Shown: positions 23,001 to 34,320 of the stretch, piece by piece
Position numbering within the stretch: the first letter of the stretch is position 1
Layout of the letters: each line of letters opens with the position of its first letter
Assembly (NCBI RefSeq): GCF_000224145.3
Contig: NC_020176.2
Coordinates: 2,664,348-2,728,347 of the forward strand
DNA: 64,000 nucleotides
DNA from: Ciona intestinalis
Taxonomy: Eukaryota > Chordata > Ascidiacea > Phlebobranchia > Cionidae
Direction: 5' to 3'
Notes under the pieces: model-generated
Told to the model about the DNA's origin: nothing
The model's database searches: none
Seen by the model: the letters and a program-made list of their open reading frames with translations, nothing else
Position numbers and translations under genes: made by a program

Positions 23001-25685
23001 GGAAGTAAGCATAAGGTGTATGAATATGAATACACCATGTGTGCCTGGTGTATAAGAAGACACCCATGTTATACCTCAACAGTGAGCATGAGGTGTATGA
23101 ACACACCATGTATATACAAACACCTATGTTATGCCCTCAGCAGTATGAAAGCAACATTTAAATTTGTGATGTTAAATAAACACCACAAAAACTTAACGAG
23201 CAGTTTAATGAAACACCCGTTAAGTGTAACTAATAACAACAACACCACCGCAGTGGGACTTGAACCTAGTACCCTTGAGTTGCGCCATAGCTTTTTCTAT
23301 TTCAAATAACAACTCTCCCCTACAGCCATTGGATAAAGACAGCGAGGAATTCAAAATGGTTGAAAAATACACTCAACTTACTCATGCAAGCACACACAAC
23401 CAGTACAAGTTGACCATAGAGCATCTGTTCAAGATTAACAGAAAAGGTTTGTATTTTAAACTTGTCGCTACTCCATGCTGTCTCAAGTGGCGTCCTCAAC
23501 TCTCTGTTTAATTCAAACCATACACACTTAATGTTCAAGCACACGCTTTGTTTAATTTAACAGGTGATGTCATTTTATCTCATGTTTTTGCTATTTTCTA
23601 CTAAACATAGTTAAATTTGGGCTGTAATTTTTTAAGATTTTATATGTTTTTGTTAAAATCATATATCATTATTTCTGGTGTCACAATCATATTTATGTGA
23701 GTAAGAATTAGAGAAATTTGAATAGGAAACTGACGATGCCATTTAGGGGAAATATATTCTGATTTCTGTTTGAATAAAGACTGAAACATATATATCTTTA
23801 ATTCTACAATTGGTTGGACTTGATTTTTGTGTGTTACTTTTACCAGCACCGGATCCTCACTAATTTTACAGATTAATATTTTGTGTGTGTTTAAAATTCA
23901 GCAAAAATTTCTAAAATGTCAAACTTAAAAACTACCCACTAATATGGCAACTTAATACCACCCCCTCAGGTGAGTTGTCGAGATTCCGTCCTTTCCAATC
24001 ACTACCAAACCACAAGTTACTATGGCATGGCTCGAGAATGACAAACTATGCTGGCATTTTGTCCCAAGGCTTAAGGATTGCTCCACCTGAAGCACCAGTG
24101 GTATGTTTAAGTTATATAAATTATTGAATGCAAATCCTGTGGTATAATGGTTAATTGGTTAGCGCACCTGCCTCCAACATATAGAGGTTATAGGCTCAAG
24201 GCTGGTCGCTGCTACGATTGTGGGGGCACGCCAGGTTAAATATTTTACATTCGTTTAATCAACTCGTTTATCCTCTCACGGGGGGCAGCGACAGGCGTTA
24301 TAACACGGGTGTTCTGTTTATCAATAATACGATTTTAGCTGCAGTATTAAAAGGCTTAACTACTGTACTATAGTTGTGCGTACTACTAATTCGTATAAGT
24401 TTGTTCCACCATATCCTTTATATCGGCAGTTTAACACAGCGTTGCCATGCAATTGTGAACAAATAAAACTGCGTATGCGTGGCGTTTCGTCGCTCTGTGC
24501 GCAGCGGTGCGATTGCGCAATTTACATATCTACCTATACTCGCAACCTGTTTAACTTTGTTAGTGATCGTTTTCTTTTGTATGGGTGACAATTTAGATAA
24601 TCCATTAGTGACCAGAACAATCCACTATCTTGCCCAACGACACATACGCCCACAATGGCCCACAGCAACGAGCCTTGAACCCATAACCACTGTCTTAGAA
24701 GCACGCGCGCTCACGGAGCTGTTACCACTACTATATAGTAGCGTGGGGGAAGATGGGACACTTTTTCATTCTTTTTTCTCGTCCTGTTTGATAGTAAACA
24801 AAAATCATTCAAAGAACTATAAAACCGTATCCTTACGACTCCCATAGACCGTTGTTAATTGTTTAAAACACGATCAGGATATTTGGATAGTATGTGCTAA
24901 ATGTGTCCCATCTTCCCCCACTCTACTATATATAACACCAATCCAATCTTCCAGACTGGTTACATGTTCGGCAAGGGGTTATATTTCGCCGATATGGTTT
25001 CCAAAAGCGCAAACTATTGTTCAACCTCCTCAAGGAATCCTATCGGCCTCGCTTTACTTGCGGACGTTGCTCTTGGAAATCCGTGAGTAATGGCTGCTGT
25101 GTGTAGTGGCTACTGATTAATGCAGTTAACTTAATAACGTATGCGTACGGGTTATGATAAAAAGTGGTATATATAAATTTTTTTTCTATTTTTATTTTAT
25201 TTAAAAATGTTTTTTTTTCTTCTAATTACAGAGAAAACTGTTAGACTTAGAGTATAACTATTTTAAAAGTGTTTTTGTATAAAAAAAGTTACCACTTAAG
25301 CATTTTTTTTAGATTCACCAAATTTTTACGGATCCTTATTTTTATATTTTTTAAAATCAATATCTTAATATACGTTATAAACAGGACCACTAAAAACACC
25401 ATGTTTTAACTTAACAGGTACGAGTTAAAGTACGCTAAAGATGTACGTAAGCTTCCAAAATCAAAACACAGCGTTATCGGGTTGGGTAAGACAGTGCCTG
25501 ACCCTTCTACACACATTACTGTGGATAGCAATCTTGTGGTGCCTATGGGTAAAGGTGTAGAGGCAGATTTAGGTAAAGATAAGGAGACCAGCTTACTATA
25601 CAACGAATACATCGTATACGACGTTGCACAAGTCAACCTGAAGTACTTGGTGCAGTTCAAGTTTCATTATAACACTCTGTGGTGA
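14089..25685 (+). CDS. PARP1: Poly(ADP-ribose) polymerase 1
   Basis: Nuclear DNA-damage sensor that makes poly(ADP-ribose) from NAD+. Exons joined by eye, all in phase: 14089-14226, 14551-14793, 14944-15152, 15495-15696, 16036-16244, 16454-16498, 16734-16882, 17545-17705, 17934-17979, 18184-18257, 18675-18799, 20132-20253, 20483-20571, 20981-21094, 21612-21695, 22342-22473, 22633-22755, 23326-23446, 23970-24100, 24955-25082, 25418-25685. Total 970 residues (human 1014). Zinc finger 1: C20, C23, H52, C55. Zinc finger 2: C118, C121, H152, C155. Zinc finger 3: C281, C284, C299, C309. BRCT about 349-452. WGR motif at 541-543. Helical domain about 605-735. ART domain with the H-Y-E triad H815, Y849, E945. 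The vertebrate DEVD caspase site after zinc finger 2 is absent. Exon 11 exists twice (see 18356-20066); only one copy fits the phase. The ATG is preceded by the acceptor-like TATTCTGTAG at 14059-14068. Confidence 0.95.
17345..18590 (+). repeat. Repeated intronic unit of about 110 bp in PARP1
   Basis: Units at about 17365-17470, 18356-18470 and 18481-18590 share GTCGTCAAACAT-like starts, then AACCTCATTG and a later CAGGGTAAAA. Two lie side by side in intron 10 and one in intron 7. Family not recognised. Confidence 0.5.
18356..20066 (+). repeat. Duplicated PARP1 exon-11 segment around a gap
   Basis: 18356-19147 and 19273-20066 are nearly identical for about 790 bp, including exon 11 (18675-18799 and 19591-19715). 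They differ by small indels, for example an extra stretch near 19886-19893. The second copy begins exactly after 125 N. Exon 11 is 125 bp (not a multiple of three), so splicing both copies would break the frame. Two unmerged haplotypes are the simplest explanation; a genuine tandem duplication is possible. Confidence 0.85.
19148..19272. other. Assembly gap, 125 N
   Basis: Unknown bases between the two copies of the PARP1 exon-11 segment. Confidence 0.99.
21101..21285 (-). mobile_element. SINE-B copy in PARP1 intron 14
   Basis: Reverse-oriented copy with the tail (AATGAATAAATGAAAC), the GCGTGGCCTGAAAATGA block, the CATACACCTCGTG block and the AGTTAC/ACTTTG block, followed by part of the head (GCCCACAATGGCAACG). 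Family described at 42751-43111. Confidence 0.7.
22985..23140. mobile_element. Diverged SINE-B fragments in PARP1 intron 17
   Basis: The GAGGTGTATGAACACACCA and ACACCCATGTTATA motifs occur repeatedly here, as in the SINE-B body, but the order is scrambled. Confidence 0.4.
23230..23292 (-). mobile_element. tRNA-like SINE head in PARP1 intron 17
   Basis: On the minus strand there is GCTATGGCGCAACTC followed by GGTTCAAGTCCC, a good match to a tRNA B-box. It ends about 35 bp before exon 18. Confidence 0.5.
24136..24730. mobile_element. SINE-B composite in PARP1 intron 19
   Basis: A plus-oriented head (24136-24240) has an A-box-like GGTTAGCGCACCTGCC and a B-box-like AGGTTATAGGCTCAAGG. It is followed by a minus-oriented tail block (24255-24325) and, after about 260 bp of other DNA, a minus-oriented head (24592-24728). 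At least two insertions are superposed. Confidence 0.6.
24734..24930 (+). mobile_element. MITE-A, reference copy (197 bp)
   Basis: Taken as the reference for the family. The termini are inverted repeats of about 25 bp, TATAGTAGCGTGGGGGAAG at the left and CTTCCCCCACTCTACTATA at the right, bordered by TA. The interior has no coding capacity and contains TTTGATAGTAAACAAA, TAAAACCGTATCC, GTTTAAAACACGATCAGG and ATTTGGATAGTATGTGC. Size, TA borders and lack of a gene fit a non-autonomous DNA transposon of the Tc1/mariner type. It ends 24 bp before PARP1 exon 20, so the branch point of that intron may lie in the element. Confidence 0.9.
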
Positions 25686-25924
25686 TTTCAAGTAATATTT
25701 CTTTCCGTAAATTTGCCATCGTCATCAGCGTTGGTAAATATTGACTCGATGTCAACTGCGATGGTGTTTCACACGAAGGACAAACTCGATGCCAAGTTAA
25801 TGTGTTAACCATTTCCTTTCAATGCCGTTCTACCGTTGCCTGCTTTCTTGTTTAAAACATCAAAGGCAAGATTTCGCAATTTTTCATTCTCTTTTCCTTC
25901 CAGCACTGCCGATATTTCTTTGTA

Positions 25925-25930
25925 AATAAA
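25925..25930 (+). terminator. Poly(A) signal of PARP1
   Basis: AATAAA 240 bp downstream of the PARP1 stop codon. Confidence 0.5.
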
Positions 25931-26289
25931 AAACACTTTTCAAAATCTAGCGGTTTCTAAGTTAATACTAGGATTACTTTATTTTATTTTTTATTTTTGC
26001 TACTTTTTAGCAAGTTGGTTACACTGTATTTATGGATCGTTTAAGAGACACGGTGCTTTTAATAGACATCAGATCCAAATGTAGTCATTCATAAAACTAC
26101 ATTGAATGTAACGTTCTGACACAGTTATTTTCTTTTATACACGTGCCGCGTAACAAGTATATGTACCTTTGTGGGTGTGTAAACATTTTGCTACGGCGTC
26201 AGAATTAACTTGATTGTTGGTCTTTCCGTTAAAATTATTAACAGAACCTATAGGACTTTTCGAGGTTGGCCACAGAAATAAATTGCCAT

Positions 26290-26479
26290 GCAGTACTGTG
26301 GGGTAAGATGGGACAACTTTAGCATATAACCAAGTATTCGAATCGTTTTTAAACAAATAACAACACTATATGAGAGCCGTAATAATACGGTTTTAATTCC
26401 TTGAATATCCTTTGTTTACTGCCAAATGGTACAAGAAAATAGAATGAAAATGTGTCCTATCTTCTCCCATCCTACTATA
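26290..26479 (-). mobile_element. MITE-A copy, full length
   Basis: Ends GTACTGTGGGGTAAGATGGG and TCTCCCATCCTACTATA; reverse orientation; in the spacer after PARP1. Confidence 0.85.
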
Positions 26480-27059
26480 CATCTAAATCGTTGATGCCAA
26501 TGTTGCTAATGGAAAACAAATTTAAATGTTTTTATGAATGAGTGTAAAGTAAAAAAAAAACACAGGTGTTTTGTTTCATATCCCAGTGCTTACGAGTTAC
26601 CACTCATGTAACTATGTGGGCGTGGCCATTGTGTTAGAGCATCGTATTGTAAATTTATTATCAGTCATTCTGTTACAATTAATAACCTTTTTAGGCAGAA
26701 CTTTTCGAGGCAAAAAAGCAAAACTATTAAAACCTATGTTTTAAAAATTAAATAACCATGTATATATATCTGTAGTCGCACATTAAACGTTGGGCTTTTA
26801 CGGCGCGTTGTTTTCACGGTTTCACTTTTAAATATTGATCTTTCCTGGTTAAATATCAAAAGCTGGACATACTTTACTTTGGCTGTATATTAATCGGGGA
26901 AGCCCCCTCTGCTCCCCGTCGAGCGACCTATGGTGCAATGTATTAACAAACAACAGGGATGTGTTATGAACTTTTTGTTCCTGTTTTTGGTGAAAGCAAA
27001 ATAATTCCTTTCCAGATCATGAAATAAAAATTTAATAGGAGAAATAGGTCTTCTGGGAA

Positions 27060-27335
27060 AAACCTTAATTCTGTTGCACCACTTTTTGTCTGTCTTGTTA
27101 ATGTTTTGTCTAAACCGGTATTTATAAGCCACAAATAAATCAAATTTGCTCGAAAACTGTTTTTATGCTAAAATAATGTTAATTTTATTGCACAGACATT
27201 TCGTCTGCCATGATAATGTTTCGTTAAAACCAGTATTTTATTCCATAGAGAAAAAAAATTACAAATTTGCTTGAAAATTGTTTTATGCTAAAACGTTAAT
27301 TTTGTTGCACAGACAATTCGTCTGCCATCCGGCGA
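27060..27335 (+). repeat. Tandem repeat, about 125-bp unit
   Basis: Two and a part copies. Each full unit contains AAATTTGCT(C/T)GAAAA, TTTTATGCTAAAA and TTGCACAGACA followed by TTCGTCTGCCA (about 27140-27215 and 27266-27331). Confidence 0.6.
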
Positions 27336-27482
27336 GACATAAACTGGTAAAAGTTTTCCAATAACACGTCATGTCCGACGTTGGTTATACCTAGCAACAA
27401 CAATAAAACAAAGTGTTCTACGTCACGGTCGTTGGTTGTATAAAAATAGTCAAGGTCGAGTTATTGGAGTTACTACCGCCTT

Positions 27483-27512
27483 TGACGTCAATTTATGTGA
27501 CGAATGACGTCA
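27483..27512. promoter_or_regulatory. CRE pair, two helical turns apart
   Basis: Perfect TGACGTCA at 27483-27490 and 27505-27512 (22 bp spacing), with a half-site TGACG at 27498-27502 between them and an E-box CACGTG at 27546-27551. It is about 450 bp upstream of the weak candidate exon at 27956, so the target gene is unclear. Confidence 0.45.
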
Positions 27513-27571
27513 TAATTATTGCAACAACATAAAAAGTAACATAACACGTGACAGTAAATAACGACATAATA

Positions 27572-27768
27572 TATAGAAGGGTTGGACAAGATGGGAAACA
27601 TTTTGATTCCATTTTGTCGTCATATTTGGTAATAAACAAAGAACATTTAAATAATTATTGAACCATTTGCTCACGACCAACGTAGGCAGTTGTTAATTGT
27701 TTAAAACACGATGAGGTTATTTGTATATTATGTGCTAAAGGTGTACCATCTTCCCCCACCTTACTATA
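27572..27768 (+). mobile_element. MITE-A copy, full length
   Basis: Ends TATAGAAGGGTTGGACAAG and TTCCCCCACCTTACTATA, bordered by TA. Confidence 0.85.
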
Positions 27769-27955
27769 TGTCAATGTGTTAAAAATATTTTAATAAACCG
27801 TTGTAAATTGGAAAGAACATTTGAAAAAAATAATTCCACTTTAAAGTGCCCGTTTACGCCATAAGGCAACAAAGGGATTATATTTGTTTCGCCGTGGAAC
27901 CTTATTCATATTTATAGAATTTTGTATATGTATACCGCTTTAATTGCTACCAGTA

Positions 27956-28183
27956 ATGAGACAATTTATTTTTGTATTGTTATTCGCTTACAGTTCTTTG
28001 GTTGTTGGAATACAAAGAACCCTTGATTGGTCGTACAGTGAGGCATTTCAGAGGAACTATGGTTTAGATTTGAGTTTGCCTATTACCCCAACACCGAGTT
28101 TTCTTTATTTTATTTTTTTTAATAATTTTTTATTTCCATTTTTTTGCTTGGGTATATTTTATTGGAGTGTGCGATTAAACTGA
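27956..28183 (+). CDS. Candidate secreted-protein first exon (weak)
   Basis: From ATG 27956 there is a convincing signal-peptide-like start (MRQFIFVLLFAYSSLVVG) and then about 28 polar residues including TLDWSYSEAFQRNYGLDL. After residue about 48 the frame becomes Phe-rich low-complexity translation of a T-rich tract. A short first exon could end near 28093, but no good donor or following exon is seen. No homologue recognised. It may be a chance frame. Confidence 0.25.
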   Translation: MRQFIFVLLFAYSSLVVGIQRTLDWSYSEAFQRNYGLDLSLPITPTPSFLYFIFFNNFLFPFFCLGIFYWSVRLN

Positions 28184-28326
28184 ATAGGATATTATTTCCA
28201 TACCGCTTTTTATCATGAATTGTCATTATGCTTACGTAGCCATATGATAGTCAAAATTGCAACACAGCTATTATCAGTGTCCGACCCGTATTAGAGCGTG
28301 AGTCAATTGGCACTTTATTTTCTCTG

Positions 28327-28334
28327 TGACGTCA
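28327..28334. promoter_or_regulatory. Single CRE octamer
   Basis: TGACGTCA inside the longer palindrome TGTGACGTCACA. No assigned target gene. Confidence 0.3.
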
Positions 28335-28779
28335 CAGTGCGGGGAAAGCGTTATGATCGAAAGGTAAATTACGTTCTGCTTACATGAGCCTTTTGTGCTC
28401 GTTGCTTTGGTAAAGATGTCGCCTTTATTTGGACAAGGGACCATCGCCGGATCAGAATTAAACTCGCTACCCTGTTCATTAATTATTAACCCGCCGTATA
28501 GGACCATAGAAGGTAAAAGGACGATGCCGCCTACATAAATGGGTGGATGGGTACTTGAATGGTTAGCAAACTCAACCTGTCAGATGCGTCAAGATGTTGT
28601 GTTAATTTTGCATAGATTTAAATGGTGTTGCAGTAGAATGCACAAAAATAAGCGTGCAATAGTTAAGTATTACATTTGCAAATATAGGCAGACTGTATTA
28701 ACTTTGTTTGCTATTGCATGTCTTGCTTTTCAGTTTTGCAGTTTGTTTACGACTTTTTCTCTGTTTTTGTTTTAAACTT

Positions 28780-30234
28780 TTTTTAAGAATGTTAAAAATA
28801 ACTTCAAAGCACGAACGTAGTGTTTAACTAAGTCGATACGACCGTCGAATCTGTTTCGGATATTTTCAAATTATTCGCCGCTAAATTAATTTTGTGGTGA
28901 AACCGCAGAGATTAACTTGACCGTGGAGACAGGTAGCGGAAACTCCTTGTCCTGGCCCAACCTATTTCAATTGAATCGCAATTAGGGATACGCCCGAGAC
29001 CACCGGTCGATTATTCATTAAGCTTTGGTGCCTCCATCGACCGTTGTCCGCCTCTACTTTGATGTTAATGAAAGTGCCTGCTAGAACCATCAAGGTAAAT
29101 GCTGCCACCTGTGATCAAAATGTTGGATTATTCAGTGAGGTGTAGCTTTCGCAATATTGCGCTGACGCGGTCCAATTGCTCTAAGGTTTATAATGTCAGT
29201 TTCATTTCATCGTAGCCGTAAAGCAAACAGTTTAAACTGCGAATAAAACGATCGGGTGTGTCCCACGGAATAAGACCGCCAGCAAGTCGCGAAAGCGGGT
29301 CAATGTAACTCTAGCTTCTTGTCAACGTTTAACAGCGAATTTGTCGCGAAAATCAAGCGAGTTTTGTAACGAAGCCAGCGTGAGAACCGGCTAGGTAAGG
29401 TGTGATAGCACTCAGACAATAAAACTGTGAATTGAGACTTTCCGTCTCTTGACGCTTCGTATCGTTAGATGTTGTCGGTAAGAGTGTCTCTTTCCCGTGT
29501 ATAGAAATCTGTTTTATACATGATCGATACTGGCTCGGATTTGTTAAGGTACCGGAAACACACGCCTGCTATTGTAATCGCCTAAAAATAAATCTCAATC
29601 CAACAGCGCGTTGTGTGTTCAAGGTTATTGAGCGTATAGTTTACCTGAGTAACATTGTTTTTGGAAAAATATATCAATTGATATTAAATTGATTGAAGTT
29701 ATTGTCATAACCCTTGAGTTATTTGGATTGGAGAAAGATAAATAAGCGAAGGTCGGGTTATCTCAGCACTGCAACCTTTTGTTCGAGGTTGAATCTTCAA
29801 TGGCAGGATCGTCAACTCGTCACCCTAGGTTAAATATAACCAGCACTGTAGTGATGATTGCTTCGCCTTCGCCTTGCTGAGTAATTGCTTTCAGCCACCC
29901 CGGAGGCCCGATTGCTCGCACCTAATGGAGATAGAGCTTTAGTAGCGCGGACAAGTTGTATGACCACTGCAGCCACGGGCGAAAGAGGATTTCGCAACTT
30001 GTCGCCGCCGAGAAAAAGGCGCGATATAATTACGACAATCACGAAGCGCTGAGAGAAAAAGATAGAACGCTGTAGACTAGGTGCTGTGAAGTGGTGGTTG
30101 TTGAATTATTCAGCTTTAATAGCAGCGCGTGCAGTGTCTGATGCTCATTTTCTCGTATTAACATTTTGGCTAACTTACAGCTGTAGTGCACGTAGCAGTA
30201 TTAACATGAACCTGTTTTAAAAGGCTTTTTATAT
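28780..30234. other. 5' region of the RHOU-type gene
   Basis: Less AT-rich than the surrounding spacers and free of MITE-A and SINE-B. No coding exon was recognised. It probably holds the promoter and leader of the GTPase gene starting at 30235, by position only. Confidence 0.35.
30206..30220 (+). promoter_or_regulatory. Minimal upstream open reading frame
   Basis: ATGAACCTGTTTTAA encodes only four residues and ends 14 bases before the GTPase start codon. It would matter only if the leader includes this stretch. Confidence 0.3.
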
Positions 30235-33200
30235 ATGAGTGTCCGCGGCAGACTTCAATCTTTATTCAGAGGCAAAACAACTGAGCCTGAATTCTCCGAG
30301 CTTACCGACAGCAACGTACATATATCAAGCGCCGAAGCTACAATGGCTCCAAACGTATCAGGTCGATTCAGTCAAGATTATTACGAGGAACCGAACACTG
30401 TCAGTCCCGATGTGATTCCAGCCGGGGAAAAATCAAGATTAGAACGTGAGAATCGATTGAAGTGTGTTCTTCTTGGCGATGGTGCGGTTGGGAAAACAAG
30501 TCTAGTCGTCAGCTATAGTACGAACGGCTACCCAACCGAATATGTCCCTACTGCTTTTGATAATTACTCAGGTGAGAAATGACCGGCTGTTACGTTTAAG
30601 TTGTTCTAAGTATGGTTAGGTTACTTGCGGTACATGTTTCGATATCGAATATTTGTAGTAACTGAATGAAATGTTCTTGAACAACAATTACTTTTATGCT
30701 TGTTGTGATTTTTTTACTACAAGGCATGGCTTTCACCCTACGGTGGAATTCAAAGGCTTGTACACCTGTTAATGAAACCACATAGAGCGTAGTTCTATGT
30801 TTTAGATACTCCGTAAAGTTATAATGCAAGAGGCCCTAAGGCTGTTTTTGAATTCGCAATTTGAAACCGTACATACGTAGTAAGAAGCCATTACGCCAGC
30901 TCTATAGTTTCCAGCCCTATGTAAACTTATGTAATATGTTTTTGTTTACAAAACCTGCTTCTTAATTATTGTGTCCGGTGATTTAACAATTTGAACAAAT
31001 CATTATTTTGTCATTGAATTAACATCCAGACCTTGTTGTTTGCAGTTCGTATTGAGATTGACGGCAATGCTCTACGACTGCAAATATGCGATACTGCGGG
31101 CCAGGTAAGACCTTTGCTTTTGTTACACAAATTGTTATTCGTTTTGACATTTTCTAATTCGACGCAACTACCTTAAAACACGGCCGCTTTACGAGCTAAA
31201 TGTTTTCAATGCGTTGTTACGCTGCAAAGTATTTGATATAGTTGAAAGCATTTGAAATAAAAGCGCTGGTAAACACGCAGTGGTGAATTGGGTTCCCCTG
31301 GGATTTCACAGCCAACTAACTTTGAATCCCTATCACTGAGCGACTACAGAAATCAAACCAGCTTCGAGCACTCTTGGCTCCGACCGTCATTCTACCGATG
31401 ACGTCACGAATTTTGTAGTGGGCCAAATAAGGCTGCTGGTTCTGCGTCGCTGTAGCTCGAACTGTGTGTGACGTCACCACGGTGTGTTGTCGGCTGTAAA
31501 ACGTAGCTATTATGGTCGTCAGGTTGAAGCACTTTTTACGGAAACTCGCTTTGAAATGGTAAACAGTCGCCCACTTAGCCAACGCTCTCGTAATGTCGGA
31601 CTGATGAGCGACCAATTACATCAATTATAGCAACCGTTATCTGAGAACACCCACTTATCTCTGTATCTGCGAAACATACGGCTGTGACGTCATTAAACGT
31701 GACCGCATGTCAACAAAGACAGTGTTATTAAGTGTTGGCTAAATAACAAGGTACCTTATACCGATGACAGGCCCGACGAAAAGGCCACGGAGTTTACAAT
31801 AGTTTGTCTTATTTTTTCTCCGTTTGAAAGAGCGCTCTCCCGTCGGGCGATTGTTTGTTCTCAATTGTCCTTCGGTCGTTCTCCCAACTATTGATGTGTT
31901 TTGTGTGGCGGAGAGCGGACAATGGACCCGCCTCGCTCGACTGCGCGCATGTGAGCGGCATCCGGGGAAAGGCTCTGATTATCTCCGCATGTGCCGATCT
32001 ATTTCTGGCCAGTGTCTGGTGCGAGACCACCTCCGCGAAACTTTAACCACGTCACTGGCAATGAGCGCCTTGAAAATAGGATGTTTATGTCAAAACTTAC
32101 GACGCCGTTGACTTCTGTTTGTTTCTTTTCATTAGAAACGGTTCCCACTTCAAACTTAGAATCAAAGTCCGACACTCACCGTTCTAAACTCGCCAAACAC
32201 ACTCCTGGCTTCCGCTGTTGTAATGTAGTTTCAAGTTCCACCATTACACTCTAACTTGTGATGTGACGTAACTCGTAAATTACATCGTGGGAGAGGCGTT
32301 ATTTTATCATCAATAACCCCAAATGAGGCCAGACAACACACGACGATGGGTTTTATTGGAGCAGCGTCACTCTGTTCACAAGAAAGCATCATAATTAACC
32401 GTGTTTGTTACTCACTGCGCTATTTTCGGCAAGGTGGTCTCTCGGCCGAATTAACAGCCGAGTGTCTTGGGAGTAATCAGATTAAATTGCGAATTATATT
32501 TTGTTGTTGCCACGTCGCCACAATTTGTTTTCTTCGGTTTACAAAGGTATTACGACTCGCCATCGTATCGGATTTATGTCACATCAAATGCGCGAGAAAT
32601 TGCCTGGTTCGTTCGAGTGTGAATGCTGTTGTTTTAGCCGAGATCTCTTGGGCGTTCTGGACTATGACTTGCTTAGCTAACCGTCGTTATACACCAACGA
32701 AGAAAGGTCGCTATGGCCACGTATACACAGCTTGAGAGCTGCGTATTATAACTTTTGCTTTGACGTATAGTTACAGATAACCGCTCGTGTGTTCCGGTAG
32801 CGGGGCGTACAAAAACTGTCCGAGCTGTGAGTTCAGGAAACATATCAAAGCAAAGGGACACGGGAGTTTGTTTTTATTTCGCAACGGTTGGTTACGAGCG
32901 GATATGTTCGCTGGAAAATGACTATACCGGCGCGCTTAAGTGCCAATTTTCGAGCCGTAAATAATAACGGAGGAGTAGCCACTGTTTCCGTCGCTCTGTG
33001 GGTTTAGTTAGGCGCCCGTTCGATGGCGGGATATGCTTAGTTTTCATTAAACTGTATCACGCTGACTTGAACTCAGATCGAACGACTTAACTGGACTTAC
33101 TCCGGCCCTGGAAGTTTCCTAAAAGGTCAAAAGCGACCAAACGCGTTCGACTCTTAAGGGATTTAATTAAATCCGCGTTTCACGGCTTAAAGTACAATCC

Positions 33201-34245
33201 CACATTTTTCTTTGTTGTCACAGGACGAATTCGACGGCATGCGACCCCTCTGCTACCCTGGAACGGACGTTGTATTAGTTTGTTTCAGCGTCGTTCGACC
33301 TACTTCCCTCTGCAACATAAGAGACAAGTGGTTGCCCGAGATAAAGAAGTACCTTCCAAAAGTTCCTGTTGTACTCGTAGGAACTCAAACAGATTTAAGA
33401 ACCAGTCTGGACGTTTTGGTCGACCTGGCACGCTACAGGTATGTTCCCATGCTCTTGAGAAATTTCCAGGAAATGAAAATTACGCTTATTCCGTGTGAAT
33501 TTCGCTATAAGTTATGGTTAAGCAACATTATACAGATACGTCTTTCTGTTTATTTATATATAGTAGGGTGGGAGAAGATTTGGTAGTAAACAAAGAACAT
33601 TTAAAAAATTATAAACCGTGTATCCTCACGATTTCAATAGACTGTTCCTAATTGTTTTAAACACGATCAGGATATTTGGATGTTATGTGAAAGGTGTCCC
33701 GTCTTTCCCCACCCAACTATATGGTTCAAAATAAAAGTAACACATAAAAGAGAATTTTTTAAACCTTTTATCTACAACATTCGTGACGGTAAAAGTTGTT
33801 ATTGTTAGTTGTTCAACATCTGCAGAGTGTTAAACTAAAATTATAAAAACGTCCACGGATTTTAAGATGTGGTGACATGCGTACTGCTCTATACGCCTTA
33901 GTCTTCCTAAATTTTGGATCAATTTTACAACGTTTACAGATTTTTAAGTTGAAATATTTATCTTTCAGTGAGAGGCCTGTAACGACGGAAGAAGCAGGTG
34001 CATTTGCCAAGCAATGTGGTGCCTGTGGATATGTTGAATGCTCTGCACTTACACAGAAGAACTTAAAACAAGTATTCGACACTGCTATACTAGAAGGCAT
34101 GGACTTTGCTGACCGTAGACAGAGGAAAAGCAAGCGTAAAATGCGAAGCGAATCGAAACGCAGCCACTCTGAAAAAACTACAACTCCAAGGACTTTAAAA
34201 TGTAAACCACGGGCTTGGCTGAGAAAATACTGCTGCGCTGCGTGA
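30235..34245 (+). CDS. RHOU: RHOU/RHOV-type atypical Rho GTPase
   Basis: Four exons (30235-30571, 31046-31104, 33224-33438, 33969-34245) give 295 residues. A polar N-terminal extension of about 75 residues precedes the GTPase fold. Nucleotide-binding motifs: P-loop GDGAVGKTS (81-89), switch [16 protein letters not shown] (128-132, with the catalytic Gln), TQTD (186-189 region, typical of RHOU/V in place of TKxD) and [10 protein letters not shown]. The end is a basic stretch, then WLRKYCCAA. As in RHOU and RHOV, there is a CC pair suited to palmitoylation rather than a standard CAAX box, implying membrane or endosome attachment. RHOU and RHOV are equally close by eye. The extension is not proline-rich as in human RHOU. 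Intron 2 is 2.1 kb and holds three CREs; intron 3 holds a MITE. AATAAA at 34315-34320. Confidence 0.92.
31399..31692. promoter_or_regulatory. Three CRE octamers in RHOU-type intron 2
   Basis: Perfect TGACGTCA at 31399-31406, 31469-31476 and 31685-31692. The surrounding intron is relatively GC-rich and repeat-poor, which would suit an intronic control region. Confidence 0.4.
33559..33721 (+). mobile_element. MITE-A copy with internal deletion
   Basis: Both ends are present, but the stretch between GGAGAAGAT and TTGGTAGTAAACAAAG (about 34 bp in other copies) is missing. Lies in intron 3 of the RHOU-type gene. Confidence 0.85.
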
Positions 34246-34314
34246 CTCACTGCCCGTACGTTCCATATCAAAGTTCTAGAGTGCGTTGTTCCAGCTCAAA
34301 CAACATTGTTACGT

Positions 34315-34320
34315 AATAAA
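34315..34320 (+). terminator. Poly(A) signal of the RHOU-type gene
   Basis: AATAAA 70 bp past the stop codon. Confidence 0.5.

Larger units (their letters stand above)
26480..27571. other. Spacer after PARP1
   Basis: No coding exon was recognised. It contains a tandem repeat (27060-27335) and a CRE cluster (27483-27512). Confidence 0.4.

Noticed and set aside
28274-28507. Possible tRNA-like SINE head on the minus strand near 28440-28505
   Set aside because: The box-like motifs are weak and no SINE-B body follows, so I do not call it.
31316-32861. Several open frames of 60-130 codons in RHOU-type intron 2
   Set aside because: The region is less AT-rich, so stops are rarer; no domain, splice pattern or conserved motif was seen and the frames overlap on both strands.
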